Of a stretch of 64,000 bases of DNA, positions 34,094 to 42,066 are shown piece after piece (positions within the stretch are counted from its first letter, which is position 1; each line of letters starts with the position of its first letter). The notes below the pieces were generated by a model. It did not search any database, was not told the origin of the DNA, and saw only the letters and a list, made by a program, of their open reading frames with translations. Source of the DNA: CAVVAL01 sp963742725 (GTDB lineage: Bacteria > Actinomycetota > Actinomycetes > Mycobacteriales > Cryptosporangiaceae); NCBI GenBank assembly GCA_963742725.1, contig CAVUMX010000003.1:1674001-1738000 (forward strand), read 5' to 3'. The translations under genes were made by a program, and so were the position numbers.

Positions 34094-35605
34094 TCACATC
34101 GGGGTATCGGTGAGCGGCAGCATGACCGTCTTCAGCTCCGTGTAGCCCTCCACCGCCGAGCGGCCGCCTTCGCGCCCGATCCCCGACTGCCCGTGCCCGC
34201 CGAACGGCGCGTGCGGTTCGAGCTGGTACCCGTTGATCCCGAACGTGCCCGCGCGCACCGCCTTCGCCACGCGCATGGCCCGCCGGACGTCGTTCGTCCA
34301 GACCGTGGCGCCCAGGCCGTACTCGGTGTCGTTCGCCAGGCGGATCGCCTCGTCCTCGTCGGTGAACGGGACGACGGACAGCACGGGACCGAAGATCTCG
34401 TCGCGCGCGATCGCCATCTGGTTGTCCACGTCGGCGAACAGCGTGGGCGTGACGAAGTTGCCGCCCGCGAGGTCGCCGCCGGCCCGTTCCCCGCCGCACA
34501 CCAGCCGGGCGCCCTCGTCCTGGCCCTTGCCGATGTAGTCGAGGACCTTGTCCAGCTGCCGGCCGTTGATCAGCGGTGCCGCCGTGGTGGTCGGTTCGAA
34601 CGGGTCGCCGTAGGTCACCAGGCCGGCCATCATCAGCGCGGTGTTCAGGAACGTGTCGTAGACGTCGCGGTGGACGAGCGCCCGGGTGTGCGCCACGCAC
34701 GCCTGCCCGGACAGGCCGAGGGTGACCATGCCCATCGTCGTCGCGGCGGCGCCCTCGACGCTCGGCGCGTCGGCGAACACGATCGACGGGCTCTTGCCGC
34801 CCAGCTCCAGCGCCACCCGCTTCATACCGACCGACGCGGCCTCCATGACCCGCCGCCCTACCGCGCGGCTGCCCGTGAAGCTGATCTTGTCGATCAGCGG
34901 GTGCGTGATCAGCGCCTCCCCGGTCGGCGTCCCGGGGCCGGTCACCACGTTCACCACGCCCGGCGGTAGCCCGGCCTCGACCAGCAGGTTCACCAACCGC
35001 AACACCGCGAAACCCGCGTATTCGGACGGTTTGAGCACGACCGTGCAGCCCGTGGCCAGCGCCGGCGCCAGCTTCTGCGCGACCAGCAGCAGCGGGAGGT
35101 TCCACGGCACGATCGCCGCGACGACGCCGACCGGTTCGCGCAGCGTCATCACGAGATGGTCGCCGCCCTGGTACGGCGGGAGCGTGTCGCCGGCGATCTT
35201 GTCGACCCAGCCGGCGTGGTGGTCGAACACGTCCGCGACGCACTCGGGCGACGTGGCGTAGATCTGCGCGAAGCTCACCGGGACGCCGTTGTCCAGGGCG
35301 ATCAGCGCGGTCAGCTCGTCGGCGTGCGCGCGGATCGCCTCGGCGGTGCGGCGCAGGACGCGGATCTTCTCGGTCGCCCGCGAGCGGGGCCACGGCCCCT
35401 CGTCGAACGCCCGGCGGGCCGCCCGGACGGCGGCGTCCACGTCCTTCGGCCCAGCGACCGGGACCTGCCCGATCTCCTCCCCGGTGGCGGGATGGACCTG
35501 CGTCCAGGTGGCGCCGTCCAGGGCCGCGCGGGCCTCGCCGTCGATGAGGAGTGCGCCGCCGTCCAGTCCGGCCGCGTCGCGATGGGGTTTCAGGGAGATC
35601 GCCAT
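34094..35605 (-). CDS. Aldehyde dehydrogenase family protein
   Basis: NAD(P)-dependent aldehyde dehydrogenase, 503 residues. Seen: PWNLPLL, catalytic Glu in LELGGKSP and catalytic Cys303 in SGQACVAHTR. ATG at 35605 with AAGGAGG 7 bases upstream. A KstR-type box 36 bases upstream and divergence from fadE34 indicate oxidation of an aldehyde formed in sterol side-chain breakdown, for instance the P450/ADH product; the exact substrate is inferred. Confidence 0.88.
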   Translation of the reverse strand: MAISLKPHRDAAGLDGGALLIDGEARAALDGATWTQVHPATGEEIGQVPVAGPKDVDAAVRAARRAFDEGPWPRSRATEKIRVLRRTAEAIRAHADELTALIALDNGVPVSFAQIYATSPECVADVFDHHAGWVDKIAGDTLPPYQGGDHLVMTLREPVGVVAAIVPWNLPLLLVAQKLAPALATGCTVVLKPSEYAGFAVLRLVNLLVEAGLPPGVVNVVTGPGTPTGEALITHPLIDKISFTGSRAVGRRVMEAASVGMKRVALELGGKSPSIVFADAPSVEGAAATTMGMVTLGLSGQACVAHTRALVHRDVYDTFLNTALMMAGLVTYGDPFEPTTTAAPLINGRQLDKVLDYIGKGQDEGARLVCGGERAGGDLAGGNFVTPTLFADVDNQMAIARDEIFGPVLSVVPFTDEDEAIRLANDTEYGLGATVWTNDVRRAMRVAKAVRAGTFGINGYQLEPHAPFGGHGQSGIGREGGRSAVEGYTELKTVMLPLTDTPM

Positions 35606-35640
35606 GGTGCCGCCTCCTTGGGCGCGGGATTCCACGGAAC

Positions 35641-35654
35641 TGAAACACGTTCTA
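35641..35654. promoter_or_regulatory. KstR-type operator between aldehyde dehydrogenase and fadE34
   Basis: TGAAACACGTTCTA fits TNNAACNNGTTNNA exactly. Shared by the divergent aldehyde dehydrogenase and fadE34 promoters. Confidence 0.8.
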
Positions 35655-35721
35655 CACTAGCGGGTAGCCGAGCGGAAGCCATGGCCCACGAGCACGCGTT
35701 CGCGCGAACGGAGAGAGCGCC

Positions 35722-37824
35722 ATGATTGGTCTGAGCGGCGAGCACGAGGCCCTGCGCGACGCGGTCCGCGGATGGACGGGCCGGCACGCCGGCCGCGACG
35801 TCGTCCGGCAGGCCGCCGAGTCCGGCTCCGAGGAGTTGCCGGCGTTCTGGGAGAAGCTCGCCGGCCAGGGATTCCTCGCGCCGCACGTTCCTGTCGAGCA
35901 CGGCGGCGGCGGGTACGGCCTCGAAGAACTCGCCGTGGTACTGGAGGAGCTGGGCCGCGCGCTCGTGCCGGGCCCGGTGCTGCCGACGGTGCTGACCAGC
36001 GCCGTTCTCAGCCGTGCCGGCGCCGACGGTCCACTGCGGGCACTGGCCGACGGCAGCGCGACGGCCGCCGTGGGCTTGGAGCCTGGCCTGGTCGCCGGCG
36101 ATGCCGACGGCGGGTTCGTGGTCTCCGGCACGACGTCTCCCGTGGCGGGGGCAGCGGTGGCGGACGTGCTGGTGCTGTGCGCGCGCCGTCCGGAGGGAGA
36201 CGTGTGGTTTCTGGCCCGGGCCGGTGACGTGGCGACGACCCCGTTGCCGAGCCTGGACCTGACGCGGCGGTCGGCATCCGTGACCGTGGACCGGTTCGTG
36301 CCCGCCTCGGACGTACTGACCGGAGTGGACGTGCGGGGGCTCGCGGCCGTGCTGGCGGCGGCCGAGGCGTGCGGCGTCGCCGCGTGGTGCCTGGCGACGG
36401 CGAGCGAGTACGCGAAGGTCAGGGTCCAGTTCGGACGTCCGATCGGCGCGTTCCAGGCCGTCAAGCACCGGTGCGCCGAGATGCTGCTCGCGCTGGAGGA
36501 GGCGCGCGCCGCGACCTGGGACGCCGCGAGGGAGCCCACGCCGCTGGGCACGGCCGTCGCCGCCGTACTGGCGCCGGACGCGGCGGTGCGGTGCGCCAAG
36601 GACTGCGTCCAGATCCTCGGCGGCACCGGCTTCACCTGGGAACACGACGCCCACCTGTACCTGCGGCGCGCGCTGACCCTGCGCGCGCTCGCCGGCCGGG
36701 CCGACGACTGGGCCCGGCAGGCGGCCACGCTGGCGGGCACCCGGCGCGACGTCACCCTCGACCTGCCCCCGGAGGCCTCGCAGTACCGGGCAGCCGCCCG
36801 CGCGGCCGCCACCGAACTGGCCGCCGCTCCGGACCAGCGGCGGGCCATGGCCGACGGCGGGTGGATCGTGCCGCACCTGCCGGCGCCGTGGGGTCGCGAC
36901 GCCGGTCCGCTCGAACAGCTCGTGATCCAGCAGGAGTTCACGACGGCGGGCGTTTCCGTGCCCGACCTGGTGATCGGCGCGTGGGTCGTGCCGACGCTGG
37001 TCGGCCACGGCACCGACGCGCAGCGCGAACGGTTCCTGCCGCCGACCCTGCGCGGCGAGCTGACCTGGTGCCAGCTGTTCAGCGAACCCGGCGCCGGCTC
37101 CGACCTCGCCGCGCTCAGCACCCGGGCCGAACGCGTCGACGGCGGCTGGCGGCTCACCGGCCAGAAGATCTGGACGTCCGTCGCCCAGCACGCCGACTGG
37201 GGCATCTGCCTCGCCCGTACCGACCCGGACGTGCCCAGACACAAGGGGATCACGTACTTCCTCGTCGACATGCGGACGCCCGGCATCGACGTGCGCCCAC
37301 TTCGGGAGCTCACCGGGCGGGCCATGTTCAACGAGGTGTTCCTGGACGGCGTCCACGTGCCGGACGACTGCGTGGTCGGCGCACCCGGCGACGGATGGCG
37401 CCTCGCCCGGACCACCCTCGCCAACGAGCGGGTCGCACTGTCGAGCGGCTGGGCCATGGGCGCGGGCGTCACCCAGCTCACCCCCCTCGTCACCGGCGGC
37501 GCCGATCCGGTGTTCGGGCGGCTGGTCTGCGCCGAGCAGGCGTTCGTCCTGCTCGGACTCCGCACCACGCTGCGGCGGCTGTCCGGGTTGGAGCCGGGGC
37601 CGACGTCCAGTGTCCGCAAGCTGCTCGGGATCCGGCACGCGCAGGCCGTGGCCGAGTACGGCTGGTCGCTGCTCGGCGCCGGCGGCGCGGTCGTGGCCGG
37701 CGACACGGCGCTGTGGCCGGGGCTGATGCTCGGCACCCGCGCCATGTCGATCGCCGGCGGCACGACGGAGGTGCAGCTCAACATCCTGGCCGAGCGGATC
37801 CTGGGCCTCCCCCGCGACCCGTAA
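35722..37824 (+). CDS. fadE34: Double-domain acyl-CoA dehydrogenase FadE34 (ChsE3-like)
   Basis: 700 residues made of two fused acyl-CoA dehydrogenase units: a first half with VRVQFGRPIGAFQAVKHRCA and a GGTGFTWEHD region (to about residue 330), and a second half with QLFSEPGAGSDLAALSTRAE and SIAGGTTEVQLNILAERILG. The length and fused form match mycobacterial FadE34, which dehydrogenates a five-carbon steroid side-chain CoA thioester. KstR-type box upstream; leader and ribosome-binding site identical to those of the ferredoxin gene. In Mycobacterium fadE34 neighbours kstR; here they are 13 kb apart. Confidence 0.9.
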   Translation: MIGLSGEHEALRDAVRGWTGRHAGRDVVRQAAESGSEELPAFWEKLAGQGFLAPHVPVEHGGGGYGLEELAVVLEELGRALVPGPVLPTVLTSAVLSRAGADGPLRALADGSATAAVGLEPGLVAGDADGGFVVSGTTSPVAGAAVADVLVLCARRPEGDVWFLARAGDVATTPLPSLDLTRRSASVTVDRFVPASDVLTGVDVRGLAAVLAAAEACGVAAWCLATASEYAKVRVQFGRPIGAFQAVKHRCAEMLLALEEARAATWDAAREPTPLGTAVAAVLAPDAAVRCAKDCVQILGGTGFTWEHDAHLYLRRALTLRALAGRADDWARQAATLAGTRRDVTLDLPPEASQYRAAARAAATELAAAPDQRRAMADGGWIVPHLPAPWGRDAGPLEQLVIQQEFTTAGVSVPDLVIGAWVVPTLVGHGTDAQRERFLPPTLRGELTWCQLFSEPGAGSDLAALSTRAERVDGGWRLTGQKIWTSVAQHADWGICLARTDPDVPRHKGITYFLVDMRTPGIDVRPLRELTGRAMFNEVFLDGVHVPDDCVVGAPGDGWRLARTTLANERVALSSGWAMGAGVTQLTPLVTGGADPVFGRLVCAEQAFVLLGLRTTLRRLSGLEPGPTSSVRKLLGIRHAQAVAEYGWSLLGAGGAVVAGDTALWPGLMLGTRAMSIAGGTTEVQLNILAERILGLPRDP

Positions 37825-37868
37825 CGCCCGCCGACCGCCCGCCGAGTTGCGCCCGCCGCCCGCCGACC

Positions 37869-37917
37869 TTCGGACTTTTGAGGGTCCGGGCGGCCTCGCC
37901 ACCCTCAAAAGTCCGAA
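37869..37917. repeat. Dispersed hairpin, copy 2 (terminator-like)
   Basis: 17-bp perfect arms, TTCGGACTTTTGAGGGT at 37869-37885 and its complement at 37901-37917, with a 15-base loop. Between convergent fadE34 and a thioesterase gene. The stem is the same as in copy 1 (11735-11781) while the loop differs. Confidence 0.75.
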
Positions 37918-37942
37918 ACTGGGCGCGCGGCCAGGGCGACAG

Positions 37943-38395
37943 CTAGCGGCGACGGGGGCGGATGGCCGTGATCAGCGTGACCTTCGCGGCGACCCGTCCG
38001 GCCGCGTCGGCGATCTCGACGTGGCAGGTGGCGGATGCCGGTTCCCCGGCGGTGACCTTCGCCTTGCCGGCGGCGAACTCGTCCGGATCGACGGTGCCGG
38101 TGGCCGTCACGGCGCCGCGTGCGGGCGCGAGGTACTCGATCGTGGCGCGTTCCACGACGGTGTACGCCTGCGCGGCGAGTTCGATCATCCCGGCCACGAA
38201 CGCGCCGGCGCCGGCCACCTCGGCGAGGCCGTACAGCACCGCCGCGTTGACCGTGCCGTTGTGGTTGAGGTGGACGGGCTTCGGTTCCATGCGGATGACC
38301 GCCAGGCCGTCACCGACCTCACCGGCCTCGACGCCGAGGAACTTGATCCACTCCATCTCGGTCATCGCCTCGACGGTTCCCTGATTCTCGACCAT
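37943..38395 (-). CDS. PaaI/DUF4442-like hotdog thioesterase
   Basis: 150-residue single hotdog protein (LNHNGTVNAAVLYGLAEVAGAG, IEYLAPARGAVTATG), likely an acyl-CoA thioesterase. ATG at 38395 has GGGAGG 6 bases upstream. It follows the two Rieske oxygenase genes on the same strand and is probably the third gene of their operon, where it could release CoA from intermediates. Confidence 0.7.
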   Translation of the reverse strand: MVENQGTVEAMTEMEWIKFLGVEAGEVGDGLAVIRMEPKPVHLNHNGTVNAAVLYGLAEVAGAGAFVAGMIELAAQAYTVVERATIEYLAPARGAVTATGTVDPDEFAAGKAKVTAGEPASATCHVEIADAAGRVAAKVTLITAIRPRRR

Positions 38396-38444
38396 GGCCA
38401 GCCTCCCTGAATGCCGCTCGTGCCCCGGGTCGGTGCGCCCGAGG

Positions 38445-39467
38445 TCAGACCGCGCACACGTCGTCGGTGTAGAACTGCCGGGCCCACTGGCGCAGCTGGG
38501 CGATGCCGGCGTCGCCCGCGCAGAGCACCGCCGGTTCCTCGCCGCGGTTGTGCTCGACCCGCGCCGGGAGCGCCCGGTAGATCTTGTTCTCCCAGATCGG
38601 GATGTCCTCCTCGAACGACCGCCACGTGTGGAACGCGGTCGCCTCGCTGATCGCGAGCGTTGCTTCCTCGTTGCCGAGGCTCTTGGTACGGGTGGACAGC
38701 GTGGCGTCCACGTACTCGTCGTCGATGGGCGTGAGGCAGAACTGGATCTCGCGGTCCACGACCAGGCCGGCGTAGTCGAGCCGCATGGACAGGTGGGTGA
38801 AGCCGAGGCCGATGTCCTCGTAGTGGGTGGTCTGGTACACCTCGCGGATCGGCAGCCCCTCACCCGCGTCGTAGGTGCCGCTGAACGAGCCCCGGAACCG
38901 CACGCCGTCGGCCTCGCACGTCGCCGTCGGGAAGTCCAGCGAGCAGTGCAGGGTCTTCTGGTGGGCCCAGTCCGGGCCGTTCTCGAAGATCTCCTGGACG
39001 TGCGTCCGGATGCGCCACGTCTTCCACGCGCGCGGTCCCCAGCCGATCTCGTCGTCGTAGTCGGCGATCGCCGGCACGTCCCAGTCCGGGTCGCGCCCCA
39101 GGTCGTCGTGGAAGACGGCGACGACCCCGTTCAGCTCCCGGACGGGATAGCTGCGCGCGCGGGCCCGCGCCGGAACCCGGTCACTGTAGGGGATGTGCAG
39201 GCACTCGCCCGTCCCCGAGAACCGCCAGCCGTGGAAGGGGCAGCGCAGCCCGCCCTCCTCGACGCGGCCGCCGACCGCGAGGTTCGCGCCGAGGTGCGGG
39301 CACTGCGCGTCGAGCGCGCTGACGGTGCCCGACTCGTCGCGGAACAGCGCCAGCTCGCGGCCGAAGTACCGGACGCCGCGTACCTCGCCCGGCTTGAGAT
39401 CGTCGGACTGCAGGACGCGGTACCAGCTCGTCGGATACGGCTGCATCGGGAACCGTGTGGTGGTCAT
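38445..39467 (-). CDS. Rieske non-haem iron oxygenase, KshA-like (first of two)
   Basis: Oxygenase component of 340 residues. Rieske [2Fe-2S] ligands in CPHLGA and CPFHGW (about residues 56-80); mononuclear iron site D-x2-H-x4-H in PDWAHQKTLH. The C-terminal stretch with LRQWARQFY resembles KshA, the 3-ketosteroid 9-alpha-hydroxylase oxygenase. Substrate is not proven. ATG at 39467 overlaps the stop of the other Rieske gene. No reductase gene lies nearby. Confidence 0.85.
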   Translation of the reverse strand: MTTTRFPMQPYPTSWYRVLQSDDLKPGEVRGVRYFGRELALFRDESGTVSALDAQCPHLGANLAVGGRVEEGGLRCPFHGWRFSGTGECLHIPYSDRVPARARARSYPVRELNGVVAVFHDDLGRDPDWDVPAIADYDDEIGWGPRAWKTWRIRTHVQEIFENGPDWAHQKTLHCSLDFPTATCEADGVRFRGSFSGTYDAGEGLPIREVYQTTHYEDIGLGFTHLSMRLDYAGLVVDREIQFCLTPIDDEYVDATLSTRTKSLGNEEATLAISEATAFHTWRSFEEDIPIWENKIYRALPARVEHNRGEEPAVLCAGDAGIAQLRQWARQFYTDDVCAV

Positions 39468-40429
39468 GTCGTGTTCTCCCCGTAGAACTGCTCGGCCCAG
39501 CGGCGGAACGCGGTGATCGGCGCGTCGCCGGCGAAGTACCGGGCATTGGCGTACGTGCGGGTCTCCCAGATCGGGATGTCCTCCTCGATGGTCGTCCTGG
39601 TCGTGGCCAGCACCTGGTCGTGGACCAGCGTGGTCGTGTCGTCGTCGCCGACGTGCTTCACCGCGCTGGCCATCCGCAGGTCGACCAGGTCCTCGTCGAT
39701 CGGCGTGGTCGTGCACAGCGACGTGGACTCGATGACGCCCATGGCGACCGAGTTCTGCTTCGACAGCCCCAGGCCGTGGATGGCGATCCGGGTGGCGACC
39801 TCGATCGGGTCGGCGACCCCGGCCTCGGCGTAGACCCGCTGGTGGGTGAACGCCGAGTGGAACACGGGCCCGTCGGCACCGACGTCGCCGACCTTGGGCT
39901 CCGGGAACTCGTGCAGCTCGCGCAGGTGCTGGATGTCGCAGGCGTTCTCCTGGATCAGCTGCGCGTGGGTGCGCACCCGCCAGCGGTTGCCGTCGTCGCT
40001 GAACGGGGTCCAGTCGGCCGCCCCGTGCTCGGCGATCTCCGGCGGCTCCCAGCCGGGCGTCGCGGTCGCCGGGTAGTGGGTCCACAGCAGCCCGGACCGC
40101 TCGACCAGCGGCCACGCCGTCGCGCCCGCGTCACGGGGCAGGCCCGTCGCGTACGGCACGGCGGTACAGGCTCCGGCGGTGTCGAACCGCCAGCCGTGCA
40201 TCGGGCAGCGCAGCCCGCCGGCGTCCACGGTGCCGCCGTGGCCCAGGTGCGTGCCGAGGTGCGGGCAGTACGCGTCGAGCAGCGCCGGTACGCCGTCGAC
40301 CGCGCGGAACAGCACCAGCTCCGTGCCGAAGTAGCGCAGCGGGAGCACCTGCTTGGCGGGCAGCTCGTCGGAGTAGGCGACGACGTACCAGCCGGTCGGG
40401 TAGGGGGACATGGGGAATCGAGCGGTCAC
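39464..40429 (-). CDS. Rieske non-haem iron oxygenase, KshA-like (second of two)
   Basis: Paralogue of the following Rieske gene, 321 residues. Rieske motifs CPHLGTHL and CPMHGW; iron ligands D-x2-H-x4-H in CDIQHLRELH. The GTG at 40429 was chosen for GGAGG 7 bases upstream and because it gives the FPM-PYPT N-terminus shared with the paralogue; the longer frame upstream is not supported. Preceded by the operator at 40484-40499 and coupled to the first Rieske gene. The pair could form a hetero-oligomer or hydroxylate two positions. Confidence 0.83.
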   Translation of the reverse strand: MTARFPMSPYPTGWYVVAYSDELPAKQVLPLRYFGTELVLFRAVDGVPALLDAYCPHLGTHLGHGGTVDAGGLRCPMHGWRFDTAGACTAVPYATGLPRDAGATAWPLVERSGLLWTHYPATATPGWEPPEIAEHGAADWTPFSDDGNRWRVRTHAQLIQENACDIQHLRELHEFPEPKVGDVGADGPVFHSAFTHQRVYAEAGVADPIEVATRIAIHGLGLSKQNSVAMGVIESTSLCTTTPIDEDLVDLRMASAVKHVGDDDTTTLVHDQVLATTRTTIEEDIPIWETRTYANARYFAGDAPITAFRRWAEQFYGENTT

Positions 40430-40483
40430 CGGGCGCCCTCCGTCGCGTCGGGTGTCTCCCCCAACGTAACCGCGGCCAGCTAA

Positions 40484-40499
40484 CCAAGCAACCGCTTGG
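40484..40499. promoter_or_regulatory. CCAAGC-N4-GCTTGG operator before the Rieske operon
   Basis: CCAAGCAACCGCTTGG, perfect 6-bp arms, 55 bases before the second Rieske gene's start. One of five such sites in the window. Confidence 0.7.
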
Positions 40500-40511
40500 C
40501 CGGTGCCTGCG

Positions 40512-42056
40512 TCAATGCGCAACGACCTCTCGCGCCCACCGGTAGTCCGGCTTCCCGCTCGGCGAGCGGACGACCTCGTCGACCACCACATAGGACCGTG
40601 GCACCTTGTACCCGGACAGCAGCCGCCGGCAGTGCGCTTCCAGTTCGGCGGCGTCCGGGGCGGGCATGTCCGGACGGAGCTGGACGACGGCCGCGGTCCG
40701 CTCGCCGAACCGCTCGTCCGGGGCGCCCGCGACGATCGCGTCGAACACTGCCGGATGGGCCTTCAGGACGGACTCGACCTCCTCGGGGAAGACCTTCTCG
40801 CCGCCGGAGTTGATGCACACCGCACCGCGCCCCAGGACGGTGACGGTGCCGTCCTCCTCGACCCTGGCCATGTCGCCGAGCAGTGCCCAGCGTTCGCCGT
40901 CGATCTCGACGAACGTCTCGGCGGTCTTCTTCGGGTCCTTGTGGTAGCCGAGCGGGACGTACCCGTGCTGCGCCACCCGCCCGACCTGGCCGGATCCGGG
41001 TTCGACGGGCCGCAGCGCGTCGTCCAGGACGGTCGTGCGCGCGTTGACGGTCAACCGCAGGCGGGACTCGGTCCCGGGCACACCCGTCCCGTTGAACCCG
41101 GACTCCGTCGACCCGAAGTTGTTGAGCAGCAGCGTGTTCGGCAGCAGGCTCTGGAGCTTGTCCCGGACGGCGCCCGACAGCACCGCCCCCGTCGAACTGA
41201 TCGCGAGCAGTGTGGACATGTCGGTACCGGCGAGTGGGCCGGCGAGCGCGTCGGCGATCGGGCGCGCCATCGCGTCCCCGACGACGTTGGCGGCGTTGAC
41301 CTTCTCGCGCTCGACCGTCCGGATCACCTCGGCGGCGTCGAACCGGCGCACCAGCACGACCTTGCGCCCGCCCCAGAAGGCGATGAACGTGGCGAGCTGC
41401 GCGGCGCCGTGCATGAGCGGCGCGACCGGGAACATGACCAGCGGGTACGACGCGGCCACCCGGACGGCCAGCTCTTCCGGCGCCTTGACCGGCTCCCCCA
41501 TCGGCTCGCCGCCGCCCATGCCGGCGAAGAACAGGTCCTCGTGGCGCCAGACGACGCCCTTCGGCATGCCCGTGGTGCCACCCGTGTAGATGATGTAGTG
41601 GTCGCCGCCGGACCGCGGGGCGAAGTCCCGCTCGGGCGATTCGGCGGCGAGCGCCTTCTCGTAGTCCGGTCCGGCGACGAGCGCGTGCGTGAGGGTGGCG
41701 TTCCGCGCCTGTGCCACGCGGTCGGTGAACTCGGCGTCGTGGACGAGGGCCACCAGGTCCGCGTCGTCGTAGAGGTAGGCGAGTTCGGCCGCGACGTACC
41801 GGTAGTTGATGTTCACCGGGACGGCGCGCAGTTTCAGGCACGCGAGCATCGTCTCGACGTACTCCGTGCCGTTGTAGAGCTGCACGCCGACGTGCTGGCC
41901 GTGTCCGACGCCATGGGCGGCGAGGTGGTGCGCGAGGCGGTTGGCGCGGGCGTCCAGCTCGGCGAACGTGAGCCGCTGCGCGCCGCAGACGAGCGCCTCC
42001 CGCTCGGGGACGGTGTCGACCACACTCTCGAACAGGTCGGCGAGGTTGTACTCCAT
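40512..42056 (-). CDS. fadD19: Steroid acyl-CoA synthetase, FadD19-like
   Basis: ATP-dependent CoA ligase of the ANL superfamily, 514 residues. P-loop YTGGTTGMPKGVVWRHED, NNFGSTESGF and the C-terminal hinge around GDMARVEEDGTVTVLGRG are present; the catalytic lysine is in SPSGKPDYRW. The WRHED form and the divergent partner echA19 match mycobacterial FadD19, which activates the C26 acid of cholesterol. ATG at 42056 with GAGGAGG 6 bases upstream; 10 bases after the other fadD gene. Confidence 0.85.
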   Translation of the reverse strand: MEYNLADLFESVVDTVPEREALVCGAQRLTFAELDARANRLAHHLAAHGVGHGQHVGVQLYNGTEYVETMLACLKLRAVPVNINYRYVAAELAYLYDDADLVALVHDAEFTDRVAQARNATLTHALVAGPDYEKALAAESPERDFAPRSGGDHYIIYTGGTTGMPKGVVWRHEDLFFAGMGGGEPMGEPVKAPEELAVRVAASYPLVMFPVAPLMHGAAQLATFIAFWGGRKVVLVRRFDAAEVIRTVEREKVNAANVVGDAMARPIADALAGPLAGTDMSTLLAISSTGAVLSGAVRDKLQSLLPNTLLLNNFGSTESGFNGTGVPGTESRLRLTVNARTTVLDDALRPVEPGSGQVGRVAQHGYVPLGYHKDPKKTAETFVEIDGERWALLGDMARVEEDGTVTVLGRGAVCINSGGEKVFPEEVESVLKAHPAVFDAIVAGAPDERFGERTAAVVQLRPDMPAPDAAELEAHCRRLLSGYKVPRSYVVVDEVVRSPSGKPDYRWAREVVAH

Positions 42057-42066
42057 CGGTACCTCC

